The notes: generated by a model not told the origin, from the sequence alone. Positions 49,554-62,420 are shown, counted from the first letter of the stretch. The stretch is DNA of 64,000 nt from Callipepla californica brunnescens (GCA_023055505.1 JALIRH010000004.1:40280516-40344515); one strand, 5' to 3'. Made by a program: numbers and translations.

Positions 49554-50059
49554 TTTTTTTTTTCTTTTGAATGCAAAAATTCTATTAAAAGCTTACTACT
49601 TGACCAAATGAGTATGAATTTCTAGAAAGGTGCCATAAGCTGCAGCAGTGACCAAATATAATCCCTGCCCCGAAATTTCAACACGTGGAGCAAATGGCAA
49701 ATAAGGAATATGGCAAACCAAATTACCAAAATTTGGTGAGATTCTATATCTAGCTTTGTATTATGTCTTACCTAAAATTGGCAGCCTCACCTCTAATTGT
49801 GTCTCTCTGAACTTGTCACTTTATGCATTGCAGAGGCTGTAGATTGAGGTGGGATTTGCATTCTCAACAGCAATCTGCTATGGATCAAATGACTATTGTT
49901 CAACAGATCTATTAAAATTTTTAAGATAGAAATGGAACTGAAATAATTCTTGGTGTTTTTAGAATAGATATAACTTTATAATTTTCTTTCATTTCTAGAC
50001 CTTCCTGGAAGCTTATTTTTTTTAATTATTATTAAAAATTAATAATCATTACTGCATGT
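49554..50059. other. AT-rich non-coding DNA
   Basis: Nothing recognised; A/T runs near 50017-50044 directly precede the CR1 insertion. Confidence 0.5.
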
Positions 50060-50777
50060 ACTGGTAGAGGTTGGGGGATGACCTGCTGGAAGGGAGCTCT
50101 GAGGAGAGGGACCTGCGTGTCCTGGTGGATGACAGGTTGACCATGAGCCAGCAGTGTGCCCTGGAGGCAAAGAAGGCCAATGGGATCCTGGGGTGCATTA
50201 AGAAGAATGTGGTCAGCATGTCGAGGGTGGTGATCCTCCCCCTCTACTCTGCACTGGTGAGGCCTCACCTGGAGTACTGTGTCCAGTTCTGGGCTTCCTG
50301 GTACAAAAAAGACAGGGACCTCCTGGAAAGAGTCAAGCGAAGGTGATAGATGACAAAGAGTGTGGAACATCTCCTTTATGAGGAAAGATTAAGAGACCTG
50401 GGCCTGTTCAGCCTTGAAAAAAGAAGGCTTAGCGGGAATCTGATCCATATCTATAAATATTGAAGGAGCAGGAGGCAAAGGGACAAGGCTGGACTCTTCC
50501 CAGCAGTGTGTGATGATAGGATGAGGGAAGATGGCTGCAAACTGAAGCACAGGAAGTTGCATGCAAATGTGTATGAGAACTTCTTCACAGCACAGGTGAC
50601 AGAGCACTGGCACAGGCTGCTCAGAGAGGTGGTGGAGTCTCCTTCTCTGGAGATGTTCAAGACCAACCTGGACACCTACCTGTGCAACCTGGGCTAGGGA
50701 GCTGCTTTGGCAGGGGGGTTGGACTAGATGGTCTCTAGAGGTCACTTCCAGCCCCTACAATTCTGTCTCTCTGTGAA
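50060..50777 (+). mobile_element. CR1 LINE, 5'-truncated
   Basis: This is a 718-base CR1 copy containing the end of ORF2 and the 3' untranslated tail. Reverse-transcriptase C-terminal motifs appear in order: [45 protein letters not shown], then EERLRDLGLFSLEKRRL, and REVVESPSLEMFKTNLD before the natural stop at 50695-50697. The tail GGACTAGATGGTCTCTAGAG and CTACAATTCTGTCTCTCTGTG (50723-50776) matches the CR1 3' end. The catalytic RT core and endonuclease are missing. A minus-strand frame (50389-50745) is an antisense shadow. Confidence 0.97.
50071..50697 (+). pseudogene. CR1 ORF2 C-terminal fragment
   Basis: The fragment covers roughly the last 208 codons of a reverse transcriptase/endonuclease normally near 900 or more residues. 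One phase is kept from 50071 to 50697. Within it, two adjacent stops (TGA-TAG, 50344-50349) replace the conserved residues after KRR, and a further TGA sits at 50461-50463. There is no net frameshift, so decay has been mainly by substitution, with a possible one-codon loss near the tandem stops. Confidence 0.93.
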
Positions 50778-53700
50778 TAAAAGTTCAGTTAAGGCATATC
50801 TTCTGTTTCAGTTTCTTTGGGGGCTGTGAGGAAGATGTACGAATGTGGAAGACAAATGCAACTCAATAGTAATTAGTGGATTGTTGTTCTTAGAGCATAT
50901 CAAGCCCATGGAGTTTCAGATATATTTATTGATACTTTGAAAAATATGTAAAAATAAACAATCAGCTGTCGCTCTCCATCTATGTGCTCTGTTTTCTTTA
51001 ACATTCTTGTGTCAGATTCTATAAACTCCAGTGGGAGTCTCTCTGTTATGTGCAACTTGGCAGCTTGAATGACACATATTAACACTTCTGGCAAAAAATG
51101 TTTTGAAAGCCCTGATATAACAAATCCTTTGGATTTTTAGGAATAAAGTGGTTCAAGGTGGCAAACTCTATGGAAAGCATGTTTGCCAGACTGCTGGATA
51201 AGCAGCTGTGGGCCATCCGGCTTCTATTCTGTGTAAAGCTCCACAGTAAAAACATCTTTCAGTGGTAAAGAAGTTAATGTAGTCAGTCAGTTTACTCTGT
51301 CTACGTATACAGCTGAACTTTTTCAAAGCAGTATTTTTAATGCATTTTTAATTTGGGATTACTGTTCTCTAGTTTGAGTTTCTACCCTGCTCTTCTTACC
51401 CATATTTAAGTTCCGGAAGGACAATGTTTATTTCTGTAGCACAAAGCTCGGATTCTGACCATTATAGCACTGATTTGAAATTCCATAAACAGCAGAAAAG
51501 CTGCTCTAGACCATTAGTTTTATGCTGAACTCAGAAGGCAGAGCTGGACTTGTTAGTCGCACAATAATAAGGATTTGAGGAAGCCAGGTGTATTGAAGAA
51601 TTCAGATTGATAAGTAACTCTCAGGTGTGTTCCTTCTTGATGCCAGGAGTTGTGGATTTGTGCTGAAGGACTATTTGAAAATTTTGGGTGAAATTTGTTA
51701 CTTCTTATTTGCATTTCAAAGATCGGTTTTGCTCACATATGTGTTTACAAATTCCTTTTTAAGTCATAACATAGAATCCCATCATGATATCAATCCTTAA
51801 TGCTGAATTAATATTAACTAGGCTTAGTGTATGAATAAAAAAAAGTGAGCATAACTTCTCGAACAATCTTTGCATTGTTATGACAGCAAATTTAGAAGTA
51901 CTTTAAAAGATGTTAGTTCGGAACTGAAACAGTAGTTCCTGATGCTGTAATACAGTATTAAAAATTGAAGGTAACTCCATAAAAATAAAGCTTTGAAATT
52001 AAAAATTTTATGTCTCGAGTTATGATGAAATTGGTTATGTAAAAAGTTTTCTTTGAAACAGCTATCTGGTTGCATTATTTGAGTCATACTACTTATTCTC
52101 TTAGTGTTAAATGAATCCGTTGGCTTTCAGCTTTTTTTCTGAATGTAGCTGAGATGGCTGAAGAAATTACCACCTTTGTTTTCAGTACTTCTTAAAACTG
52201 AGTTAGTGTTTCTTCAGTCTATTGCATACTTTTTTAGAGTGTATTCCTGCCTAACCTACATTAGTCAAAATCAGCTATTCTTGAAAAGTCCTACCTCCTA
52301 TTTGACAGCAGATGAAGTAGTAGGCAGTTACATGTGTAGTTATGCTGGCTCATCTGAGGGAGAGGTATTTCTGTTTATTTCAGCTGCACTGTGGCGTAGC
52401 CATAACTAAAATTGCTAGGCTAGATAGAATTGCCAGGTCCAACCACTTGCCAAAAATCAGGAATCTGTCTTGAAATTTGTGTGTCTTAAAATATGCAATA
52501 TTTTTGAATCTCTTTTTACTTGCCTTCTGCTTTTTGGAAAAGGCAGTTTCACATTTCCAAGTTTTCTTTAATGGCTCTGATGGCTGGGAGTTACTGATGT
52601 TTTAGCCAAAGCTGAGGTGTAATGGTTAGAGTTTCGATTCCAGCAGGCATGTGTCAAACAAAAGCATTCCCAGAATTTGAGCACTGACACTGAATCACAC
52701 AGATGTGCAACATAGGAGGGCAAGGCATTCAAGGTGTCATTCTGGGTTTACTGTTTGGTGTTAAGTGATCTAGGGTGACTTTATAAGCTCTAAGAAGCTC
52801 AGTTTCTTTGGGAAGATGGTATCTCCACAGTAGTCATTGTAGAATGAGGACTTATGAGGACATCTTTGCAAGCCAGATGGTACCAAGGACAGAAAGAGCC
52901 CAGTGAGGGAAATGTTGGAGCATGGAGTGTGATGACAGTTTAGCACATTATAGTACAGCCTCGAGTTGCTAATGTGGTGCCTCGGAGGTGATCTAGGTTA
53001 TACTGTGGTACAGAATTGATTTCCTTCTAAGATCTGATTTCATCAGTTTTTATGCTGGCTCAGTTCTATTTTTTTTTTTTTTTTTGTATACTTTAAGAAA
53101 AGTGGAGAAAAAAATAGAAGAGGCTGGAAGGTGAAATACTCTTTTAAGTTTTTAAAGGCCATCTCTTTCTATGTGTACATGTAGTTGTATTTGTGCTCTG
53201 AGAGAGATCTATGACGTAGGCCTAAGTAGAAAATATTTTACTTCAACAACTTTATTTTCTTTGGGAAATGAAAAGGAAGTGTGGATAGAAGCAGGGAATG
53301 GGTAGTAATAGGCTATACCGAAGCATGTAGTTCTGGAGTGATTCTTCTCAGAGGTTTACGAAGACCCATTCTTACATTATGTGCTGCAGCCAAACTGCAT
53401 CTCATACCAAAGTTTGAGTTTATTTCTGTTTCTGTTTGACTGTTTTTAAGTGCTCTGATCTGCTGCGCTAAAAGCACTCTTATTTGGGGTTGCCAGTGAA
53501 TACTGGAGTCATCCTAGTTTTCCTTGTTAGGAAGTCTTGTTTAACATCTGAAAGGTCAGACTAGTTTTTCTGGGACCATGCTGTTTGAGGAACAAGAGTC
53601 ACTATAAATTTTCTGTACTTGGGAAGAATATGTTATTGTGTCAGCCATTATAGGTTCTGGCTTGGACAGAGGGCTCCACAGGCCATCTACCTGCCTTTTT

Positions 53701-56700
53701 AGTGCAGCCCAGAAGAGAATCTACATAAAAACTGGTGTTCAAAACTGATGAGTTCAGGTTTGAAGGCTCAAGGTTCATTTCACTTTAGAAATTACAGAAA
53801 AGAAAGTCTGAATGCCATTGTTCATGTTAAAGAAAAGCAGTTCCATGTTTAACCACTGTGTTCTGGGCAGTCCAACCAGTTCTTGATGAAAGAAAGTCTT
53901 CGTATATCATTTTTTTCTCAAGTTGAAATTTCATCATGGAAGAAGACTATTTTACACTGTAATTATAAATGTTTGGAAACATGATTTTTAAGGGAAATGG
54001 TGACAGACTCTTTACTACCATGTCATAAAGAGAAACTATATAATACAACAATACAATATAATTGGGTAGTTGATAAATACTGCTCTCTTTTTTTTCAAGA
54101 AACTTTGAGTCACACACACAGTGAAGTGACTTTGAACAAGAAAAGATATATGGGATGAATAGAGTGTTTTTATTACCCTCTGAAAATACAGAAAATTAAG
54201 AGAGAAGGCTATTTATAATTTCATTTGTGAATGTGGGATATATGCATGATAATCAGAATGAATGCAGTAGTAAATATATCTTTACTGATGCACATTTTTT
54301 CCTCTGAAGTTTTAGCTGAAATGGAACAAGATAGTTGGTGCATTTTGTATTAAATTCACTGTTGATGTTAATTGTGTTGTATTTATAGCCCATAGAGGTG
54401 GTTCTCATTTTAGATCTGGACTTTCCATGATAATGTACTAATAACCGCAGGTTCCAAGAGGCTAAATTGAGACAAATACAGAAGAATTCAAAACAAAACA
54501 TGCAGGGGTTCTACATAAAAGTCACTGAATGGAACAGACTCCTTAAGAGAGAAGGAGGAACGCACGTGTAGAAGGGAGGAATTACATATACTTTCAGCTA
54601 CTTTTACTTGGTTTTTTCTTTCCCTCTTCTGAATAGTGTATTCTGGGCATAATGAATTTGCATTCATTTATGTACAATATAAATTATAGCCTGATCCACA
54701 GTCCCTTTGAACTCCAGATAAGGCAGTGAATTTGTAAAAGACCGTATTGTCCCTTTTCAAAGCAGGAACATATTTCAGTGTTGGAATTAATTGGTAACTG
54801 GAAATTAGATGCAGTATCATGAACTTGGGCTATGTCTCTTTCCTGCATCTTGTTTTAAATGTAATATCTCTTGCAAATATTTTAAAATGGAAACTAGAAA
54901 GAAATATGCCTTTTCTTGCAGTACTATCTCTGCCCTGAGCTTCAGATTTGGTTACCTTTCACAGCATGTTTATTGCTCTATGCTGGAGGGATACAGTTCA
55001 TATTGCCCAACTGGCAGAATTCCAGTAGCTACATATGTGCTGGGCAGCCTTATTCTGTCATCTAGAGTAGAGTTTTCCTTGTGGTTTGTGGGGAAATATT
55101 TCAATAAACTGATAGTCTCATGTTTAAACTCCTATAGTGTTACTCATTTTATTCTTGCAAAATACCAGTTTACTTGAGTGGATAGCAAGTATAAGGACTT
55201 CAAGGTTTTGTGTTTGGAGAGTAGAACAAGACATTAAGCAGTAGAGATATCCTCTGCTATTCATTAAAGGAGGCTTTTTTATTATTTCAATGAAATTCCT
55301 CTTCTATTCAAAAGGGAACATAAGTAAATGAGTAATTTTTTCATTGTTAATGATAATTCCAACAAATTACAATGCAAAGGAAGATCTCTCAAACAATGAC
55401 AAAAGAAAGTCTGAATTGTAGAAAATCCTGCTAACAATGTTGATATTGTCTTGAAAAAATTTTCTTTCCTTGAGCAATCCCAATTTTAAATTTATCCCTG
55501 TGAGGAAACCCACGTATCTAAGTTACATGCCGTTTAATTCTGTTTTATTCAAGCATCGTATGCTTTAGTCTTTTTAATTTAAATATTTCAAAGAGCCAAT
55601 TTATGGCAGAGGTGTTACTTTCCTTCTTAAGTACACATTATGCATTTTGTATTACAATTTTACTACAGCCAAATGTCTTAAAAGCCTGATTCACAAACCA
55701 CTTCTCTACTCTTCAAGAATGAAAAACAAAGAGTATACACTCAGAACGTGACTTACCTTTCGAAATGTTATAAAGACATAGAAATTAGAGTAATTTAGAC
55801 ACAGCTCTTATTTTTAGGCTTCAGAGTATTTTGGCATTTAGTTTATTTGGTTTGATGATTATCGTTTGATGTAGTTGTGGTTATTTAAAAATGCTGTCTC
55901 CGTGACAGCCTTGTAAATGAACCTTTTGACTCATACAGGCTCTCTTTCTTTTAAAAATAAATCTTATTCACAGGAAAAGCTTGCAAGTGAAAATATGTAC
56001 ATTTTCTTTTACTGTGGGAAAACCATGTGGCTGTTGAGTTAAAGTGATTCTGACACTGCATATTTTCATGTGATTCAGGGAGAAAATTTTCCATTAAGAG
56101 ATGGGCTTACAAACTGATACACCTTAGGAAATAGAAATGTTTTTACAGAAGAACTGTGGAGATTCAGAGGAACATCCCAGACTTGTCTGGTAACAGAAAG
56201 TGACCTGTTATTTGTAGTATAGCACTCACTGTTGTTACTCTTGGGAAAATTTGGACATGCTGGACAGCACTGGCTTGAATCCTGAAATTCAGCTAAGAAG
56301 CTCTCTTGTAGAATGGTTACCCAGGCTTCCATAATAGATATTTCTAAATCTCTCCAGACCAATACCCTACCTCTAGCTGCCAACATTGCTATCAGTGGAG
56401 GAACTGCAGTACAGAAATGGAATCCAAAATTTGTTAGGCCTTGTGTAAGCAGAAATGTAAATTTCTGTTTACAGATCAGGAAGTCTAAGCTGAACTTTGC
56501 CTTCAGGACATGCTAAACTAGTTGTGTTTTTCTCCACTAATGTGTATAATCTGCTAATTGGCTCTCATTTACTAAGGCATAGTAACATTACACTTTAGAC
56601 AAGTTCTTCCAGTTGATTCACATCCAGAAGTCTGATAGAGTATACCAATTGTTTTAATTGAATAGTGAATATTTTATCCGATATTTAATATATTTCTATC

Positions 56701-58164
56701 CCTGTACATTTATAATTAACTGATTTTAATTTTGACAGACTCCTATTTCCAGGGGAAAGAGATTGTTGTTGGGTTTTTTGTTTGGTTTTGTTTTTATTAT
56801 TATTATTATTTTTCTCTTTTTTTTTCCAAGCAGAGACTTACAGTCCTTCCATGCTTTGAGGACATATTAACTGACCAGATCAACAATCTAAACTGGAGAA
56901 CATTCAGAGAGGTTAATGGATGTTCTCAACTTCATATCCTAGGACATTAGTAAAAAGAGATTAATTTCTGACAGGAAATAGTGTATGATAATATGCTGCA
57001 GCAGAAGAAAGCTTTTAAACACAAAGTAAGGTTTTATTTTGAGTATGATTGTGGATTTTTCATGTGATTAAGCGTGCTGATAGAGTCCATTAAGAACACG
57101 TAAAGGAAAATGAAACTGTCCTTCCTTATTTCTGTAGCTCACTGACATAGAACTTCAGATACCAGAAAAGTTAAATAATCAGCTGAAAACAGTCTCTTAT
57201 CCATATGAAAATGAACTGAAATAAATTTATAAAGTAAAATCTGAACTGTAGATCATTAGTGAACAGTAGTGACTGAAATAGTTCTGACATATTTCAAAAA
57301 TGACAAAAAGGCTCAGAAACCATCTGGAGTTCCAAAACTGATGCTCAATAGATTGCTGGTCAAAATCACAAAACTTGCATGGCATCTCGTCTGAAAATAA
57401 AGTATTTTAGGGTCTTCTTTGAAATCTTTCATTGTTTGAGTTCAGTTGCACGTTTAAAACTTATTTCTGAATGATAGCAAAAAGATTCTTATACAGTTAG
57501 TGTACTACTGCATCTAGAGTGAATTATCAATAAGAAATGTAGAAGAAAAATAACTGCCTGGAAGGCAGACTAGCTCTGGAATCATAGCAAAGAGTGAAAT
57601 GCAAAGTGAAATGGAGAATATAAAAAATAATCATATTCTAGAACAGTCTTAAAATAATAGCTCACGATAGATGTTTCTGTAACTTTCAAGACAGTGCTTT
57701 GCATAGGCAACTTGGTTCATTCTTTAATTCTTATCCAGAGAAAGGTTTTTAATATCTGAAAAACCTTATTTTCTGCAAATTCACTGATTTTGTCCTCAGT
57801 GGATACAAAGTGGTATTACTTCCATCCTTATAATGATCTTTTATATGTGGTAAGGCTTTCATCAGGGTCCTTCCTCATTCTTCTCAAACTGAAACATGTT
57901 CACTCCCTCCCCTTTACAACAGTTGCTTTCTTAACTTTTTGCTGTCTTTGATGCTTCTGCAAATTTGATATAGATCCTGGTTAAATAAAATAGGTACTCA
58001 CTCCTGTATGAAGCGGTTTGTACTCTTCCCATTCTATTTTCAGACAGTTCTTCTAATTTATTGAGGTTGAGGTTGGTTTGAATTCTAAGCTCTATCTTGC
58101 TATCTTCCCCAGATTTTATAAATTTATTCTTTTTTGTATCTCTGTAGGGATTGCTGAGTCATGG
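50778..58164. other. AT-rich non-coding DNA
   Basis: No gene supported. T runs at 53071-53085 and 54089-54096; (TTA)n at 56795-56811. The longest frame, 122 codons at 54809-55177 plus, shows no domain or codon bias. No transposon is recognised. Confidence 0.55.
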
Positions 58165-58420
58165 CCTCAACCACTGATCGAGTACCTGAAGGAAAGATAG
58201 AATCAGCCCTGGGAGAACAAGTGACGGCAATTCACCTGTGCCACCAGAAGGGGTGGAGCCTGGCCTCTTAAACCTCATTTAAGGGCTGACTGGCATTGAG
58301 GCAGGTTTTCTTATTGGAGATTTCTCCTTTTGGAGTTCCTTCCCTGCGAGCCTAGGCCCTTGGAGACAGGTGAGTATTCATTTTTCGTTCTTTTTTAACA
58401 TCGTTTTGTTTGCTCTGGTC
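58165..58420 (+). repeat. promoter-like repeat module, copy A
   Basis: This segment is homologous to 62200-62420 in the same orientation. Shared blocks include a GGCAAT..ACCTG core (58235-58247), GAAGG.GTGGAGCC (58257-58260 region), TCATTTAAGGG (58275-58285), and TTGGAGATT. A TATA-like ATTTAAGG lies at 58277-58284 and a perfect donor consensus CAG|GTGAGT at 58367-58375, 93 bases downstream. The arrangement is that of a promoter, short first exon and splice donor, as in an LTR leader or a dispersed promoter repeat. The family is not recognised. Confidence 0.6.
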
Positions 58421-60104
58421 ATTTGCCTTTAGAGTATCACTCAAGATATTCATGAAAATTTTGAATTTTACATGTGTTGTTGAAAGCTCCTTAGGAGAAG
58501 CATCCCAAGTATTAAATCAATAGCCCTTCAGTTAGCTCTTTGCTCTTCTGTGGTAATTTATTTAGGTCATATTTCAATTGAATTTTAGCTACTATTTATT
58601 CAGGTTTTCTGGATTCTTTGTTAATTTGGTTACACTATTAATGCTTAATTTTTTTATTTTTATTTTATTTTATTTTTTTCATTTTTTAAGTTTCTGTCTG
58701 CTTGTAGTAGGTTTGAAGTTACTTTCCACGTTGAAGTTGTTAATCAGATCAGAATTAACTCTGAAGTGGCTTTTTTCTTATCTACCTTCTCAATCTAAAT
58801 CTAGATTCTCTACTGCTCCTTTCCAAGGAAATTTTGGACAGTCTGTGGTAGCACTACTGCTTAGCATTATTAATCTGGTAAATTTTGTCTTTGTTGACCT
58901 TCTGGGCTCTTTTTTTTGCTAACTATTCAAAAGATGTCTAATTTGCTCTTTCTTGATTTAGTGGTCGGATCAAAAATACTGGGCTACTTTGCTGTGTTAT
59001 TACATTGTTTGTCAATTTTCTGAATTATCTGTGTAAAAATTCTTATCAAGTCTAAATTATAATCATAGTCTCTCCCACTCCATAGCAGCACATAATATAT
59101 ATGCTGCCCCTTATGCCTTTCAGTGGTGATCAGATCAAGAGATGTATGTGATGCCCGTGAGGTATGTGTGAATCCAGTAAGATGAGGACCAGAATGCTTT
59201 ATATATGATATTCTTCCCATATAAGGAGGAATCTCACTTACTTGTACAGTATTAAAAGTAAAAGCAGTTAAGAAGGAACCTGGGGAAGAATCCTGAGAAG
59301 CATATGTTTGCTTCCAAAGTTCAGGTGCAGGCAGACATCCCTCTGGTATGGCACAAGATTCTTGAAACTATTAACATTCTCTCACTGTTGAAGCATTGTC
59401 TTTCTTTGGCATAGTGTAGTGGGCAACATCTATAATGTTCTTAAAAAGAATAACTGAAGAAAAGATGATGGAATGAGCAAATATGTAAATTGAGCCTTGG
59501 TTGTGGGTGATACTAACAGCTCGTTTTCAAGTAATCTTACTTTCATATTGCACCAACAAGGTGAAAAAAAGAACTTCCATTGACTTAAATTACTGAATCT
59601 GTTCTTTTCCAAGAAGAAAAAGTTCCCTCAAAGTAATGTGGTGTAAACTATCTTAGATACTTGGAAGCTGAAAACTGAAGCTGAAAACCAAACCTGATCA
59701 ACCACCAGAAATATCTAATCTGGTTCCTTTGAAGAGCTTGAAAGCAAACTAGCATTATTTGTACTGTTTGAACTGCAGGTTAAATGGATAACAAACGTAC
59801 TCTGACCAAAATTGGACTTAATACATTCGTTTTCACTGATCTTAAAAGAAAGCCAAAACAACAAATGATAAGTGTTTATTTTAATCCCACTGAATCTCTT
59901 TTACTTTCTCTTTATCCTTTAAAAATATTTAATAGTTACTCAAGCGGCCCTGTATGTTTAATAATATACTGTAACTGTTGTAATTAGGATCAAGGTAAGC
60001 TTGCTTAAATGTCTCCATTTTTCAAAATAAATGCTTATTTTCAGTAGTTCAGGTATTCTGTCATTCTCTTCCTATAACACACGCATCTAGCACCCATCAG
60101 CATT

Positions 60105-60117
60105 GTTACTTAGTAAC
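60105..60117. promoter_or_regulatory. X-box-like palindrome
   Basis: GTTACT-T-AGTAAC is a perfect 6-base inverted repeat. The right half fits the RFX half-site RGYAAC, and the left half differs from GTNRCC by one base. RFX factors bind such imperfect palindromes. No promoter context is visible, so the call is weak. Confidence 0.2.
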
Positions 60118-61569
60118 AACGTTACTTTGAATCAAACTGGAAAAAAGAATCCCCTAAACTTTTTCCTATTAAAGAATAATGTTAATTGGTTAGTGTATAT
60201 AGAAGAAGGTTATATGGCCCATTGACTTTATATAGATTGAAATGCTAAGCAGGGCTAAGTAGAAGCATCAGTAGGGAATAGAGGGTAAGCGCTCATCAGT
60301 TTTATGTTCTCTTTCCTATTTACTGCTTACCCCTTACAGTGTTTTACAACTAGATAAACAAAGTTTTCTTGGGTGCTTCATAACTAAAAATGTATTTTTG
60401 TTGTTCAATGGCCTGCTAGTTCTGTTGTAAGGGAAATAACACCTACAAATTAAAGAGAAACTGAAGAAATAATCAATCTAATGATCGATTCTTGCTCAGG
60501 TTATGGTTACCTTCTACATTCAGAAGAATAATGAAGCTTTCACCCAAATATAAATATAACTCAACCACAGTGGAGCGTGGTTACCTGAGTACAGGACATA
60601 ATCTGTTGGCTGTATGCTGTTGAATTCAGTTTGCAAGACGTTCTTAGAATTCGTAACAATGAACTGCTGAGACCTTCTGCACAATCTGAGGAATCTCTGT
60701 TTGGAATTTTTCATATTATTGCCTGTAGTTAAAAGAAAAAAAAAAAGCTATAAATCTCAACTTAAGAAAATGCCTTTATATAAGGTTTTGTCAAGATCTC
60801 AGTGGAAGTCAATGGTGAAATTTTAAGTGCAAATGAAAATGGGTCCTAAATCTTTTTTTAGCCTGCTGAAATAGAAAGTCATCCCTTGAAATCTCCTTTA
60901 CTTTAACATCAGGGGAAGCAAATAAACAACCTTCTAGTGATGATTTATGAAAACTAGAGAGGATTCAAACTGTCCTGAAGTAAACCGTAGAAGAACAAAG
61001 GTTACTTTCAGGACTAATACGAGGCAAGACTAAATGCTCTTCTCACAAAGAGCTGACATTGGAGGATTTGAAGAACCTGACACCTTATAGCCATTTGTAG
61101 TCTCTAAAATGGAATATACAGTTGAGTTTAACTAGTACTTGCCTTTTGCTTGCAATTAACAGAGTGATCAAAGAGGAAGCACAGAAAATGAAAGTAGCCT
61201 GCCTAAAATTGGTCTTCCTATTTAAACTTCAGCTTTTATTTTTTATTCCGTCTCTGTCCACATAAAAAGGCTCCTAGCCATCTTGGAACTGTCCAGAATC
61301 AAGTTTAAAAATTGGTTACTGCCTCCTCTGATGTTTCCTGTTTTTTCTTTCTCCATTCCTAATTTAAATGGCTAGTGCTGTGTTTTTGGACTGTAACTCT
61401 CAATGGAGCATTAAGATCTACATGGATTAAAATATCAAAATGAGAGATAATTGATGTTCTTAATAAACTTTTATTCTCCTTACTATTAGTGAGGAATGTT
61501 ATATATTTGACACAGTATAATAATAATTAAAAAAAAAACATGTCATACTTTGGTGTATAATTGTTGTTT

Positions 61570-61683
61570 AATTGATGTTTTATTCCTTCCATTGAAACTG
61601 ATGTCAGGAATAAAATGTCAATATTCCCCTTGTAATTGACAGCTCATTTCTGTCATGTATTAAGGAGAATTAAAACATCAATT
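61570..61683. repeat. inverted repeat with 13-base arms
   Basis: AATTGATGTTTTA (61570-61582) is exactly complementary to TAAAACATCAATT (61671-61683), with 88 bases between. The flanks just outside and inside are also nearly complementary. The arms are AT-rich, so a stable hairpin is possible but not strong. Confidence 0.8.
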
Positions 61684-62199
61684 TAATGATGATAGTGTGA
61701 CATTTTAGATATTTGACCTAGGCTTCAAATGATAGAACAACACGTGGGTGGAGGAACTCTGTTCCTCTTATAGAAATGATGTTAATTAGTTGCAATATTT
61801 ATATGGGAAAAGGAACAAAAGAGAGAAGGGGAATTTATCCTGTCAAAATGTTTGCTATTTAATATCAGAATTTGGCAATTGATTATTAAAAAGAGGACAT
61901 AAGAAAGTTTGCAACAGTGGGAATTTATAGGTGCTTAGTATGGCATTTGCAACCCAAAAATTCTTGCATTTTGCCCACTGTCCTCTGTTCTTTTGGGTTT
62001 TCCTCTGTTGAAACCATCCTGTGTTATTTCAGTGCTAAAGTGAGTGGTTTTTCTTATCAGATGAAAGAAGCTGTGGTAGGCAAAACAAAATGCTTTGACT
62101 TCTCTCGTATCTGATCTGTGGATTTAATCTATGCTAAGCACTAGTGAACTACTCCGCTTGTAGCAGAGGTGCTAAGTTGCAGCTTAAAACAGTGATTGA

Positions 62200-62420
62200 A
62201 TCCATGGCGGGAAGGCAGGGCCAACCCAGGGTAACTCAGGTGTATGCAATGTACCTGAGTGACTGGAAGGAGTGGAGCCAGGATCCACTCCTTTCCAGAC
62301 TTCATTTAAGGGTTGGCAGTGGAGGCAAGGGTATATTGCTGGAGATTCCTGCATGCCTGAGTCCTTCCAAGGGTAAGCAAGTTCTTTCCTTTATTTCTGT
62401 GCTCACAGCTACTGTATTTG
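62200..62420 (+). repeat. promoter-like repeat module, copy B
   Basis: This is the partner of the module at 58165-58420. It shares GCAAT..ACCTGAGTGAC.GGAAGG (62246-62270), GTGGAGCCAGG, TTCATTTAAGGG (62301-62312), GAGGCAAGG and TGCTGGAGATT. ATTTAAGG is at 62304-62311 and a donor-like AAGG|GTAAGC at 62369-62378, 69 bases downstream. A perfect 8-base hairpin (62269-62276 with 62284-62291) lies just upstream of the TATA-like box. The 123-codon open frame across it (62144-62515) has no recognised domain. Confidence 0.6.

Larger units (their letters stand above)
58421..62199. other. AT-rich non-coding DNA between the two modules
   Basis: No gag, protease, reverse transcriptase or integrase fragment is visible, so there is no support for a provirus between the modules. 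Items: T/A-rich low complexity at 58648-58688, an X-box-like palindrome at 60105-60117, and an inverted repeat at 61570-61683. Confidence 0.5.

Noticed and set aside
50389..50745. 118-codon minus-strand frame
   Set aside because: It is antisense to the CR1 ORF2 tail and 3' region.
54809..55177. 122-codon plus-strand frame as a gene
   Set aside because: Cysteine- and serine-rich chance product with no domain, no splice or promoter context.
58165..62420. Provirus bounded by two LTRs
   Set aside because: The two modules are similar, but no retroviral coding remnant, primer-binding site or polypurine tract is recognisable between them. Kept only as one option in the findings.
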